From Blasia pusilla (Eukaryota; Marchantiophyta; Marchantiopsida; Blasiales), in the NCBI GenBank assembly GCA_050084515.1, contig CM114271.1:4030001-4094000 (forward strand): a DNA stretch of 64,000 nucleotides, given 5' to 3'. Below, piece by piece: positions 36,475 through 45,591 of the stretch (positions within the stretch are counted from its first letter, which is position 1; the number at the start of each line of letters is the position of its first letter). Position numbers and translations under genes: made by a program. Under the pieces are notes generated by a model. The model did no database searches. It saw nothing but the letters and a program-made list of their open reading frames with translations, and was not told where the DNA came from.

Positions 36475-37487
36475 TGTCGCGCCCCTACTCTCCTTGAACG
36501 TCAATCTTTAGTGTTGCGGAAGCGTGCGTTCACTAGGTCACGAACTCATCACGAACTCATCGCCGATCTGCACCCAAACACGCATTCTCGTTAGTCGGGT
36601 TTGGGCCAACCGGCGTTCCGACCCACCGAGTCCTCAACTCGGCGTCTCATCAAGCTCAACCTTCCTTAGTTCCTAGCTTCCAAAACATGGCAAGTCCTTC
36701 AAGACTTGGAACAGACTTCCTGGTTAGTCCAGGGATCTGAAACGGCCCTTGCGCGCCTAACGATCCCAACTGTTCAACGGTCCTCGGGTGAGTTCCGAAC
36801 CGAGACCCAAGTAATTGAGTCGCGGTGTGAATTCCAAGAGGGATGTCTAAAATCGCCTCAATGGACTTGGTGCAGGTTTTCCAACCCAACGCCCAAACTC
36901 GCGTTCCGTTCCATGCCCTTGAGCCGCCCCGCGGCGCCCAAAGTGGGGTTTGGGTTCCAAGCACTCTCGGAGACCTTCCCCCTTACTAGTACTTCTGGGG
37001 TTCTCCAATAACCCCTCCCCTTTGGGAAAAGAGGGTCGGGCCCTTCATTGTGGCCCTCAACCCGACTCCACTTATAGTCGTTTTTGGGTCGTATCTCGGC
37101 CGCTGCTTATGCGTTTGCAGCGATCTTTGGTGCGTTTGGACCGGCTCTCCATAAGCTTTCCAACGCACCCTTATTTGCTCCAAAAGCATCTCGGCGCTAA
37201 AAGTTATGGCCATAAATACAGTCGGAAACTCTCAAACGCTAGTGGCGTTCCAAATCCGGATCTTCCCTTTGGCAACCCACTTCCTAGACTCGACTTCTTC
37301 CAAGTTTCATTCCGCGTTTGGTCCAGGTTTCTCAGTCGCGACCATAACAACTGAAACGCGACTCCTCGTTCGCGTCTCGTCTCTTGTCTCCTCTTTGAGA
37401 CACTCCAACGCGCAAACCATCTTAACGTGACCCCGCTAATGTTCCGATGTTCCGCTTGGCACTTGTTTGGTCATGAGGGTCGCGACA
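36475..37487 (-). repeat. 3' LTR (left) of the chromovirus
   Basis: Begins TGTCGCGCCCC and ends GGTCGCGACA on the plus strand, with TGTCGCG/CGCGACA as the terminal inverted repeat. Same length as the right LTR. Differences cluster near 36728-36765 and near the right end (37405-37425). The open frames inside are LTR sequence, not genes. Confidence 0.97.
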
Positions 37488-37501
37488 CTCACCCCTCTTT
37501 T
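37488..37501 (-). promoter_or_regulatory. Polypurine tract
   Basis: On the minus strand AAAAGAGGGGTGAG abuts the 3' LTR, in the position and composition expected for plus-strand DNA priming. Confidence 0.85.
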
Positions 37502-38178
37502 AGAGGTTGATGCCCTCATCAACACAAACTTTTATTATGTCAAGTCTCCTGGGCAGCCTACCCCTTGACATTGAATTGCGTTCTGGTGGCTAACCCGCAA
37601 TTCCTCTTAGTCTCTAGTTTTCGCTTTGCCCCACTTAGAATTATGAGCCTCTCCTCTTCGATAAGCCTGGACTAGTTCCAAGGAACTAACCTATCAAATA
37701 AGCTAACTAAGTGTGCAACCTTAGACTCTTTCGACTCATTACTGTAAACATCACACCTGTTTACCTGGTCCACAAATCGTACTACTATTGGGTTGCTCTC
37801 GTATTCGACTTAGGCGCGTCACTAAGTTTACTTATGTGGCCACAAGTAAGATCACCCCAAGCCCCAAGACAGACTTCATCTGCCCCGCCGACGCTAGGGC
37901 GAGCCCGAGTGTAATCCAACACAAGGTCCTGTTCTAGGTGCTTATCCACATACAAGCTCTCACCTCAAATACTCCTTGTCTGTCCTCTTGTCGTACATTC
38001 TAAGCCTATGATGAACGACTCATAGCCATGCACTACCACATACAAATTGCAATCAACACTGGTATCGAATCTCCAAATCCATACACTCCTTTATTGCAAC
38101 ACTAGCATATTCTAGTTACAACGGCCTTCGGCCCAAGATTCCACTGGTTACAAGTCATGTCTATAGCTTCTCCTCGTA
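37502..38178 (-). other. Retrotransposon 3' untranslated region
   Basis: Non-coding part of the chromovirus between the end of the chromodomain frame and the polypurine tract. No additional domain seen. Confidence 0.6.
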
Positions 38179-38667
38179 CTAACGTATGTGCTTCGCTTGT
38201 GTTCGCTTGAAGTCACACAACAACTCTTGCGCGTGTTCCAAATCCGCCTCCACAATCCAAGTCGCCTCCATCACATGGTAGCCCTTCCATTTTACCAAGT
38301 ATTTATACTTGTTGGCCCGACGCCTCGAACGTAAGATGGTCTCCACCTCAAACTCCGGCTCTTCATTTACGATGACCGGGTGCGGTCTCACCACCTGTCT
38401 CCGCTCGAAACGTCCATTATCTTGAAGATATTTCTTCAACAATGACACATGAAAGGTCGGGTGAATCTTGAACTCGTTTGGCAGCCTCAACGTATACACA
38501 TCCTCTAACGGGTTTGCCACAATCACATATGGTCCAGCATACTTGGCAGACAGCTTCGCAGACAACTCTTTCGGAAGAGTGAGATTCTTTACACTCAACC
38601 ACACTTGTTCTCCAACTTGGAATCGTACTTGGCGCCGACTCTTGTTAGCATGCTTAACGTACCTCAT
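38179..38667 (-). pseudogene. Integrase C-terminal part with chromodomain
   Basis: This frame begins in the integrase C-terminal region (QVRFQVGEQVWLSVKNL and KLSAKYAGPYVIVANP, the GPY/F module) and ends with a chromodomain reading EVETILRSRRRANKYKYLV, then KWKGY and ATWIVEADL. Chromodomains of this kind guide integration by binding histone marks. The module itself looks intact, but it is out of frame with the broken upstream integrase. Confidence 0.9.
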
Positions 38668-38709
38668 TTGAGCCTTTGCAAGACTTCGCCTCGCGCGCTC
38701 TTCTTGTTC

Positions 38710-39457
38710 TCACATCTCTACCAACAAACCTTCTGCCGTCGCTTGTCGTGTTCGTGCCAATGTAGTACCCTTCGAAAGGGCTAGATCAAGAGGCCCTTCT
38801 GGCTCTCGTCCATTTGCCAGGAGAAACGGAGATTCTCCAGTTGCAGAATGCTTGGTTGAGTTGTAGCAGTATTCCGCCATGCTCACCACTGACCCAATCG
38901 CGTTGATCAAAGATCGACATAATTCCTTAAATCTTGATTCACGATAGAGTTTACCTTTTCATCGGTCCATCCGTCTATGGGTGGAAAGCCGTCTTGAAAC
39001 TCAGCTTGGTCTTAAACCTTTCGAACAAGTGCTTCCGAAAGCAACGGTAAACTTTGATCCCGATCTGAAACAATGCTCCTCGGCAAACCATGAGCACGCC
39101 ACCAGCTATCGAGGAATAGTTGCGTTGCGGAATCCACCGTCGCACGAATCTCACCAACTTGCTAAACCGATCAACAATCACAAGTATAGCGTTGTATCCT
39201 CAGATTCGGAAGACTCGTGATGAAATCCATACTCACACTTTGCAAGGGTCCTTCGGGATCGGCAAGGGATGCAGCAAGCCCTGTTTCTTATCATAAGAGA
39301 CTCTATTCGCTTGGCAAGTCACACTGGTCTTCACATATTGAGCAACATCCTCTTTCATGTTGGGCCAAAAGAACCGCCGACCACAGCTAGCGAGATTTCT
39401 CTCCTTTATGTCCGCCAAGGGCCCGTCGTGACATTCCGCTAACACCTTGGTTCGCAT
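38710..39457 (-). pseudogene. Integrase zinc-binding and core remnants
   Basis: Three open stretches in different frames cover the integrase: 39233-39457 (H-x-G start in ECHDGPLADIKERNL, WPNMKEDVAQYVKTS, C-x-x-C altered at its edges), 38975-39181 (core beginning MIVDRFSKL, with core residues lost) and 38710-38910 (MAEYCYNSTKHSATGESPF, the end of the core). Frameshifts and stops separate them. Confidence 0.85.
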
Positions 39458-39484
39458 CCTGCCTTGCCCTACATAGATCCTACT

Positions 39485-39889
39485 CTATTTGAACCTTAGT
39501 AAACCGTGCCTCAAACTTATGTTGGCCACCTTCTCACCCTGCTTCAACTTCCCCAGGTATACCCCTGCTTGAGCATCCTTCATATATCCTTCACGAATCC
39601 GTCTTTCCAGATCTATTTCCTTAGGGAACATTGCTCTCAAGACCTGTGTCGTCGACGGCATGTGTTCCTCCTTGCGACTTAACGCATCTGGAATCACATT
39701 ATCTTTACCTGGCTTATGAATCAACTCAACATCCATCAGCGCCAAGGTATCATGCCATCGCAATTGTTTTGGTGTCACTCGATCCTGGGTCTCAAAATAC
39801 TTGAGTGATATATTATCGGTGAATACTCGAGTCCGGTGGAGCCCTAGATAATGCCGCCACTTCCTCAAGCAATGTACCACCGCGAACAA
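39485..39889 (-). pseudogene. RNase H domain
   Basis: Reads VVHCLRKWRHYLGLHRTRVF, then TDNISLKYF, LRWHDTLALMDVELIHKPG and IPDALSRKE, the classical end of the Ty3/gypsy RNase H. The N-terminal part (up to about 40040) lies in another frame with a stop. Confidence 0.9.
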
Positions 39890-40041
39890 CTCTTTCTAGT
39901 GAGTAGGCCATCTCCTTTCAATATCGCTAAGCTTCTTGCTCTCATATGCCACCGGTCTCCCTTCTTGCACCAACATTCCTGCAACCGCGAAATCACTAGC
40001 ATCGGTATGCACTTCGAACGGTTTGTCGAACTCCGGCAGCT

Positions 40042-40629
40042 TTAACACTGGTTCTGCGATAGAATCTGCTTCACTCGGTTGAATGCCTTATTAACTTCTT
40101 GGGTCCAAGTCGTGTTGGCAAATTTTGCTGTCCAATCCGTGAGAGGTCTCACAATTCCCGAAAAGTTTTTCACATAAGTACGATAAAATTGCACCGCACC
40201 TATGAACCTCCTCATCCCCTTTACAGTGGATGGGGGTTCCCACTCGGAAATCGCCTTTACCTTTTCCATGTCTGGACTGACGCCATCTGCACTCACCACG
40301 TGCCCCAAGAATTTGATCTTTCTCAAACCGAATTCGCTCTTCTCTACATTCGTATATAGCTGATTTGCCCTTAGCTTAGACAAGACCGCTCTCACATGTC
40401 GAAAGTGCTCCTCTAGTGACTTCGAATAGATAAGTATGTCATCGATATAGATGATAACATACTCATCCATTTCCTTGTGAAAAATGGAGTTCATCAATGT
40501 GGTGAACGTTGGAGGCGCGTTACATAGACCGAAAGGCATCACTACAAACTCAAAGGAACCGTATCTCGTCCTGCACGTAGTCTTCTCCACATCCGCCTCG
40601 GCAATCCGATCTGGTAATATCGACTTCAA
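40042..40629 (-). pseudogene. Reverse transcriptase, main part
   Basis: A 195-codon open stretch includes FVVMPFGLCNAPPTF, VIIYIDDILIYSKS (the catalytic Y-x-D-D), the thumb phrase KIKFLGHVVSADGVSPD and FIGAVQFYRTYVKNFSGI. A frameshift near 40630-40660 separates it from the N-terminal fingers in the upstream frame. Confidence 0.95.
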
Positions 40630-41888
40630 GTCAATCCTACTGAAATATCTCGCGCTGCCGACCTATCAAAGAGATCATCTATCCTCGGAAGAGGATAATT
40701 GTTCGAACCGTCACTTTGTTCGAAGTGCACGGTAATCAACACTGACCTCATCTTTCCATCCTTCTTCTTTACAAAGAGAACAGGTGCTCCATAAGGCAAC
40801 TTGCTAGTCCTAATGTAACCCTTTTCCAAGAGCTCACTTAACTCCTTTTTCAACTCAAGAAGTTCCTCCTGATTCAACCTATATGGTGCTTTTGAAGGCG
40901 GTTGGGAACCGTGTATGATCTCTATCTTATGATCTACGGCTCTATGCGGCGGCAATTCAATCGGAAGCTCATTTGTCAAGACATCCTCAAACTCCTTGAC
41001 CACTTCCTGGAGTGGTTCTGGGACTCCCCTTGAAGCAAAGTGTCCGATCTCTGCGATATCGCTTGTAGCCTCCTCCACTTGTCTCATCAAGCAGAGAAAT
41101 CCATCCTCCAACTCAGTCATGCTCCTCCTTGTGATCGAGTTCACCAACTCCATTTTCGTTGGAACTTCACGGACCAACCGCACCTGTAACCGTTTGCCTT
41201 TTAGCAAGACGCTCAACCTCAATGGTCGGCGTCTTAACTCCACCTCATACGCATCTAGGAATGTATTCCCCAAAACTCCGTCAATGCCATCCATTTCGCA
41301 CACAGTGAAATTCTCCTTCAACTTGAATACCCCGCATCCTACTGTCAAACCCAAGACCAAATCAGAAGTCCGATGAGACTTGCCTCCTGCAAATCCCACT
41401 CGAATGGGCTCGTCCACCTTAGAGGTAGACAACCCTAGTTCCTTCATGATTCTCGGGCTTAGGAAGGAGTGCGAAGCACCTGTATCCACGAGCAACAAGA
41501 CATCGCGATCAGCAATCTTGGATCTTAGGTACACCAAATTGTGCGCCCTCTTGGTGACTTGAAGGGCGTCTCTCGAGATCGCCGCCAACAGATGCTTAGC
41601 AGCAAACGCAATCATACTCCCATTACTAACCTTCGGTTTGAACACCCTTTCGACAGTGCCCGGTTCGCCACGGTTGTAGCATACGACCTTGCCGGTCCGT
41701 GACTTTGAGTGTTGTCCTCCTTTCGGTTTCGCATGAAGTTCCACTCGTTTTCTTTTTGCCGGGCGACGACTCTCCTGGTTCGTGCTGGCCCCCACTCCAG
41801 CCTCTTTTGAACGCCTCCTTATTTTTCGACTTCTTCGAAAAAACTTTTGGCTCGAAGGGTTTCTGGGTTTGGACCTCATCGTCCCCAA
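40626..41888 (-). pseudogene. Protease and start of reverse transcriptase
   Basis: A 420-codon frame begins in late gag, where the zinc knuckle reads C-Y-N-R-G-E-P-G: its second Cys became Arg. It then carries an aspartic protease with [14 protein letters not shown] (intact D-T-G) and [17 protein letters not shown], and the first part of reverse transcriptase ([40 protein letters not shown]). The conserved DYR segment after it is disrupted, and the frame ends after [11 protein letters not shown] because of a frameshift. Confidence 0.9.
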
Positions 41889-42682
41889 TCCGCTCCGCTA
41901 GCTTCGTAAGGTCCCGCGAGTCTCCGGCAACGCGTCGGCATTCGGTAAAGGGCCTTTTCAGCGCTCGGCTTGAGTCCACTAATGAAGATAGCCTTCTTCG
42001 CGTGTTCATCCATCTTTGGACTAGAAGTCAGCTTCGCACTAAACTCCCTCACATAGGCGCTTAAGGAATCACTCTGCCGCATCCGCACGCATTCCACCGT
42101 GTCACGCAACCCTTGGTACTCCGGAGTGAACCGATCCCCAATCAACTCCTTGAACTCCTCCCAACTCAGAGGTGACTCGCCTCCCAGATATTCCTCTCGT
42201 TGAGCGGTCCACCATTGTAGAGCATGATCCTTCAGGAAAGTAACGGCTACCGTTACCTTGTCCTGCTCAGCAGCCCTCTGCGCCTCGAAGTACAGTTCCA
42301 GTTCCGTAAGGAAATCCTTCACTTTCCGCAAGCGCCCCACTCCCGTGAATGGCATGGGCAGGTCCGTCTTGCAGAGTTTTTTGCCCGCACTCGGGTTTTG
42401 AGTGGCCTCTAACTCTGCAATCCGCTTGCTTTGCTAGGACATCTGCTCCACCAACACCTTCAACAAGTCCAACGTCTGGCTCGACTCCGTCCTTTCCCCT
42501 GAGTTTGGACCCACTAGCCCCGCGGAAGGAGTCGCCTCTAGGACGTCCTCACGATTGGCGTTCAGCTCTTCGGGGGTCTCCGTCTCCTCTATAGCTTCAC
42601 GGTCCGGCATTGGTTCCTCTCTTGGTTCACGTCGCTTGATTCGGCGCTTCTTGGGTTGTTCTCCCTCGATCGCCATTTCCAA
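41876..42682 (-). pseudogene. gag of the chromovirus, broken
   Basis: Starts MEMAIEGEQPKKRR at 42682 and meets an in-frame TAG at 42434-42436 after LVEQMS. Beyond it the same frame continues into the capsid-like core (42355-41876) with FLTELELYFEAQ, ALQWWTAQREEYLGG, SWEEFKELIGDRFTP and SLSAYVREFSAKL, typical of plant Ty3 Gag. A frameshift near 41935 moves the tail into another frame (41626-42009). The single stop could be a recent mutation. Confidence 0.85.
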
Positions 42683-42811
42683 GCCAACTCACTCAGATCT
42701 CCTCCTCGTTTCTTGCGTCCCTCCTCGAGCGTCCGAGTCTAGCCGCTACCTTGAAATTTCCCAAGCGTCACGCTGATCCCACGACCCCAAGTTCTCACTC
42801 ACCAAGGATAA

Positions 42812-42823
42812 GCTTTGATACCA
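42812..42823 (-). promoter_or_regulatory. Primer-binding site, initiator-Met tRNA type
   Basis: On the minus strand, two bases after the 5' LTR, the sequence reads TGGTATCAAAGC, matching the usual TGGTATCAGAGC (complement of the initiator tRNA-Met 3' end) with one change. Confidence 0.9.
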
Positions 42824-42825
42824 CT

Positions 42826-43838
42826 TGTCGCGCCCCTACTCTCCTTGAACGTCAATCTTTAGTGTTGCGGAAGCGTGCGTTCAGTAGGTCACGAACTCAT
42901 CACGAACTCATCGCCGATCTGCACCCAAACACGCATTCTCGTTAGTCGGGTTTGGGCCAACCGGCGTTCCGACCCACCGAGTCCTCAACTCGGCGTCTCA
43001 TCAAGCTCAACCTTCCTTAGTTCCTAGCTTCCAAAACATGGCAAGTCCTTCAAGACTTGGAACAGACTTCCTGGTTAGTCGGGATCACGAAACGGCCCCT
43101 TGCGCGCCTAGCGATCCCAACTGTTCAACGGTCCTCGGGTGAGTTCCGAACCGAGACCCAAGTAATTGAGTCGCGGTGTGAATTCCAAGAGGGATGTCTA
43201 AAATCGCCTCAATGGACTTGGTGCAGGTTTTCCAACCCAACGCCCAAACTCGCGTTCCGTTCCATGCCCTTGAGCCGCCCCGCGGCGCCCAAAGTGGGGT
43301 TTGGGTTCCAAGCACTCTCGGAGACCTTCCCCCTTACTAGTACTTCTGGGGTTCTCCAATAACCCCTCCCCTTTGGGAAAAGAGGGTCGGGCCCTTCATT
43401 GTGGCCCTCAACCCGACTCCACTTATAGTCGTTTTTGGGTCGTATCTCGGCCGCTGCTTATGCGTTTGCAGCGATCTTTGGTGCGTTTGGACCGGCTCTC
43501 CATAAGCTTTCCAACGCACCCTTATTTGCTCCAAAAGCATCTCGGCGCTAAAAGTTATGGCCATAAATACAGTCGGAAACTCTCAAACGCTAGTGGCGTT
43601 CCAAATCCGGATCTTCCCTTTGGCAACCCACTTCCTAGACTCGACTTCTTCCAAGTTTCATTCCGCGTTTGGTCCAGGTTTCTCAGTCGCGACCATAACA
43701 ACTGAAACGCGACTCCTCGTTCGCGTCTCGTCTCTTGTCTCCTCTTTGAGACACTCCAACGCACAAACCATCTCAGCGTGACCCCGCTAATGTTCCGATG
43801 TTCCGCTTGGCACTTGTTTGGTCATGAGGGTCGCGACA
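42826..43838 (-). repeat. 5' LTR (right) of the chromovirus
   Basis: The 1013-bp partner of the left LTR, with the same TGTCGCG...CGCGACA ends. On the minus strand a CGACTATAAGTGG box at about 43419-43431 is a possible TATA element for the element's transcript; this is inferred from sequence only. Confidence 0.97.
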
Positions 43839-43843
43839 GTATG
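43839..43843. repeat. Target-site duplication, right (GTATG)
   Basis: Exact match to 36470-36474. Confidence 0.95.
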
Positions 43844-44087
43844 GGCCTCACCTTTCCCTTCTTTCTCATTCCCTTTACTTGCCTTCGTGTTCCATATTCC
43901 CCCATTTCTTCCTCCCTCCAGCTCCACTCCCTCACTACTCCTCTCATCCTTGCTTTGCCTTCCATCATGGACTAAAAGTGTGGGTGCCATCTCTTGGAAC
44001 CCAAGCACATGGACATATCTAGACTTGTTCGTTCATGTCCGTCTTAAGGAAGGACTTGTCCGTTTTTTGTGCAACCATGGATGGGAG

Positions 44088-44570
44088 GCCTGGCTAGGTT
44101 CAATTCCTACCAAGGATATAATTGTAAGAAGAACAAAGGAGGGGAAAAGAGTAGGCTAATGAGAGATTGAATTTTGAAGGCCAAATGTATATGATCCTTG
44201 GCTCCTAGGGGAGGGAGGCTTGGCCAGGTTCAAATCTTGCCGAGGATGTGAAAGGGGTTGAAGACTTGAAGTTGTGAAAAAAATGTTGTAAATTGAAGAA
44301 GTGTTAGTATTTAAATTTTGTGTTAGAATATGAAGGCAAGGAGGCCGGGAAAATTTTGTTTCGACACAATTAATTGGCAGCCGGAAATTTTTTGGCCAGC
44401 AAAAGAAATTCCAAAAATGTGCCAAATTTATATTTGTAATATTTACCTGAATAAAAAATTAAAAGAGATATTTTCTGCTAATTTTATTATTTGCCTTTTC
44501 TTACCGAGACCCTAAACATAATATCCGTGACTGTTTTACGGGTTTCTTGAAAAAAACTCCCCGGACCTCG
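44088..44570 (+). mobile_element. 3' tail of the decayed hAT element
   Basis: Downstream continuation of the relic begun at 34684. It keeps the second half of the split tRNA-like segment (about 44088-44117, AGGTTCAATTCC), a further full tRNA-like copy (44194-44247), CCGGAAATTTTT-type subterminal words, and a terminus CTCCCCGGACCTCG at 44557-44570 that matches the 3' end of the intact element (CTCCCCGAACCCTG). No 5' terminus was found upstream of 34684. Confidence 0.7.
44194..44247 (+). ncRNA. tRNA-like fold (54 nt) in the hAT tail
   Basis: ATCCTTGG at the start pairs with CCGAGGAT at the end (one G-U). CTCC/GGAG makes a D-arm-like stem, and CAGG-TTCAAAT-CTTG makes a T-arm-like stem with a canonical 7-nt loop, including a GGTTCAA B-box start. 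It has no anticodon arm. It is the same length as the copy at 45452-45505. Probably a tRNA-derived (SINE-like) segment carried in the element; expression not shown. Confidence 0.5.
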
Positions 44571-44999
44571 GTAGAAACTAGTGATGGGTGATAATGATAA
44601 ATAATTCAAATCACTACATAATTAGTAACCCGTGTGAATTAATAATTTGACCTCCAAAACGAACTCCTAAAGGTGGCACGCTCCGAGTTGTAGCTTTAAG
44701 AAATTTCAATTCAAAAAACCTCTCTATTATGTTGAACCAGTGCGGGGAAGTAATTAATTAATATATACGTGTAGGGCCGTAATGAAATTTAAAGCTAAAA
44801 ATATTTTAAACCATGAATGCTCTATTGGTTTCGGTTTAGCCCATTGGGCATTAATGGTGTCCTCTACGGATGGCGTGGAATCGTGGGTTCATGACAGGTT
44901 ATGAGTTCGCAAGGTCCCTATTGGTGGAGCATGCATTCACAACTGCTGACTGTTTGTCTGGACTCTGGAGTCCTAAACGTCGAGACCCCAGACTCTGGA
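44571..44999. other. Spacer between the two hAT elements, no gene
   Basis: AT-rich sequence, then a duplicated phrase (GACTCTGGA near 44961 and 44991). It ends at the target duplication of the intact hAT element. Confidence 0.5.
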
Positions 45000-45007
45000 C
45001 TCTGAAC
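45000..45007. repeat. hAT target-site duplication, left (CTCTGAAC)
   Basis: Matches CTCTAAAC at 49281-49288 at seven of eight positions. Eight bases is the hAT superfamily size. Confidence 0.8.
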
Positions 45008-45274
45008 CAGGGTTCGGGGAGTTTTTTTTGAATTGTCGGACTTTTACTGGTAGTATTGATATTATTTCGGATATTATTTTTTCGTGCCGGTCGCAGCCGG
45101 AAGATTGGTAGCTTTTCAATTATTTTCTGGAAATTATTTTTGCGGTCGGTTAAAATCCGAAAATTTTTTTTTTTCTTCTTTTGATTTCCGGGGCTGATTT
45201 TTTTTCTCTGCCAATTTCCGACCGAACTTTGTGAAGCTGCCCAAAAACCGGCTGTTCCTAACTCGGCCGGATTT

Positions 45275-45390
45275 TTTTTTCTTCACACTCCTTATCTTCT
45301 CCACAACCCTGCAATGCTCAAAAGCCGGAAATATTTTTCTTCACACACTTCTTATATTCTTCACAACCCTGCAATGCTCAAGAACCTGAT
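45275..45390. repeat. Short tandem duplication near the hAT 3' end
   Basis: TTCACAACCCTGCAATGCTCA occurs with slight variation at about 45299-45318 and 45360-45380, preceded each time by TTTTTCTTCACAC. Period about 60 bp. Confidence 0.8.
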
Positions 45391-45441
45391 CCTTGATATC
45401 AAATTCTTCCCTTGAGTAGACATGCAATCTTCTAATACAAT

Positions 45442-45449
45442 AAAAAAAA
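45442..45449 (-). terminator. T8 run after the tRNA-like fold (possible Pol III stop)
   Basis: On the minus strand TTTTTTTT follows two bases after the tRNA-like fold at 45452-45505. Such a run would end RNA polymerase III transcription if the A/B-box-like elements were active. Inference only. Confidence 0.35.
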
Positions 45450-45451
45450 TC

Positions 45452-45505
45452 ATCCTTGGCAGGAGTTGAACCTGACAAAACTCCCACCAGTTGGGAGCCA
45501 AGGAT
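45452..45505 (-). ncRNA. tRNA-like fold (54 nt) in the intact hAT element
   Basis: On the minus strand ATCCTTGGC pairs perfectly with GCCAAGGAT at the ends. CTCCCA/TGGGAG forms a D-arm-like stem, and CAGG-TTCAACT-CCTG forms a T-arm with a standard 7-nt loop. TGGCTCCCAACTGG is A-box-like and GGTTCAACTCC is B-box-like. There is no anticodon arm, so it is not a normal tRNA. Likely a tRNA-derived SINE head captured by the transposon. Confidence 0.55.
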
Positions 45506-45515
45506 CCTACCCCTC

Positions 45516-45551
45516 TTGAATACTTGGAGCCATGAGGCTCCAAGTATTCAA
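45516..45551. repeat. Perfect 16-bp inverted repeat, 4-nt loop
   Basis: TTGAATACTTGGAGCC and its exact complement surround ATGA. It lies 40 bp past the transposase stop; a decayed version sits at the same place in the relic (about 36310-36350). May form a hairpin at the transcript 3' end. Confidence 0.9.
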
Positions 45552-45591
45552 AAAGGGTCCTACTTTCTAAAACCTAAACGACCAAAATCTT

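Larger units (their letters stand above)
36475..43838 (-). mobile_element. Ty3/gypsy chromovirus (7.36 kb) with paired 1013-bp LTRs
   Basis: The element is bounded by TG...CA LTRs of 1013 bp each and a perfect GTATG duplication. Coding order on the minus strand is gag, protease, reverse transcriptase, RNase H, integrase, chromodomain, which defines a Ty3/gypsy chromovirus. A primer-binding site complementary to the initiator-Met tRNA end lies beside the 5' LTR (the right-hand one) and a purine tract beside the 3' LTR (left). I see only about ten differences between the LTRs, so insertion looks recent, yet gag and pol are broken by stops and frameshifts and cannot be autonomous. It sits inside element R. 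Confidence 0.97.
36388..44079 (+). mobile_element. Element R inserted in the hAT relic, split by a retrotransposon
   Basis: Element R lies in two parts, 36388-36474 and 43844-44079 (about 323 bp in total), around the LTR retrotransposon. It starts CAAGTTTGCATG and ends with TGCAACCATG, whose complement CATGGTTGCA resembles the start, so short terminal inverted repeats are likely. Flanking 8-mers AGTGGGAG (36380-36387) and GATGGGAG (44080-44087) agree at six positions and would be the target duplication. CA termini and an 8-bp duplication suggest a non-autonomous hAT-type element. It lies within the tRNA-like segment of the hAT relic, separating its halves. Confidence 0.65.

Noticed and set aside
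36706-37430. Open frames inside the left LTR, repeated at 43057-43781
   Set aside because: Identical frames occur in both LTRs on both strands; LTR sequence, not host genes.
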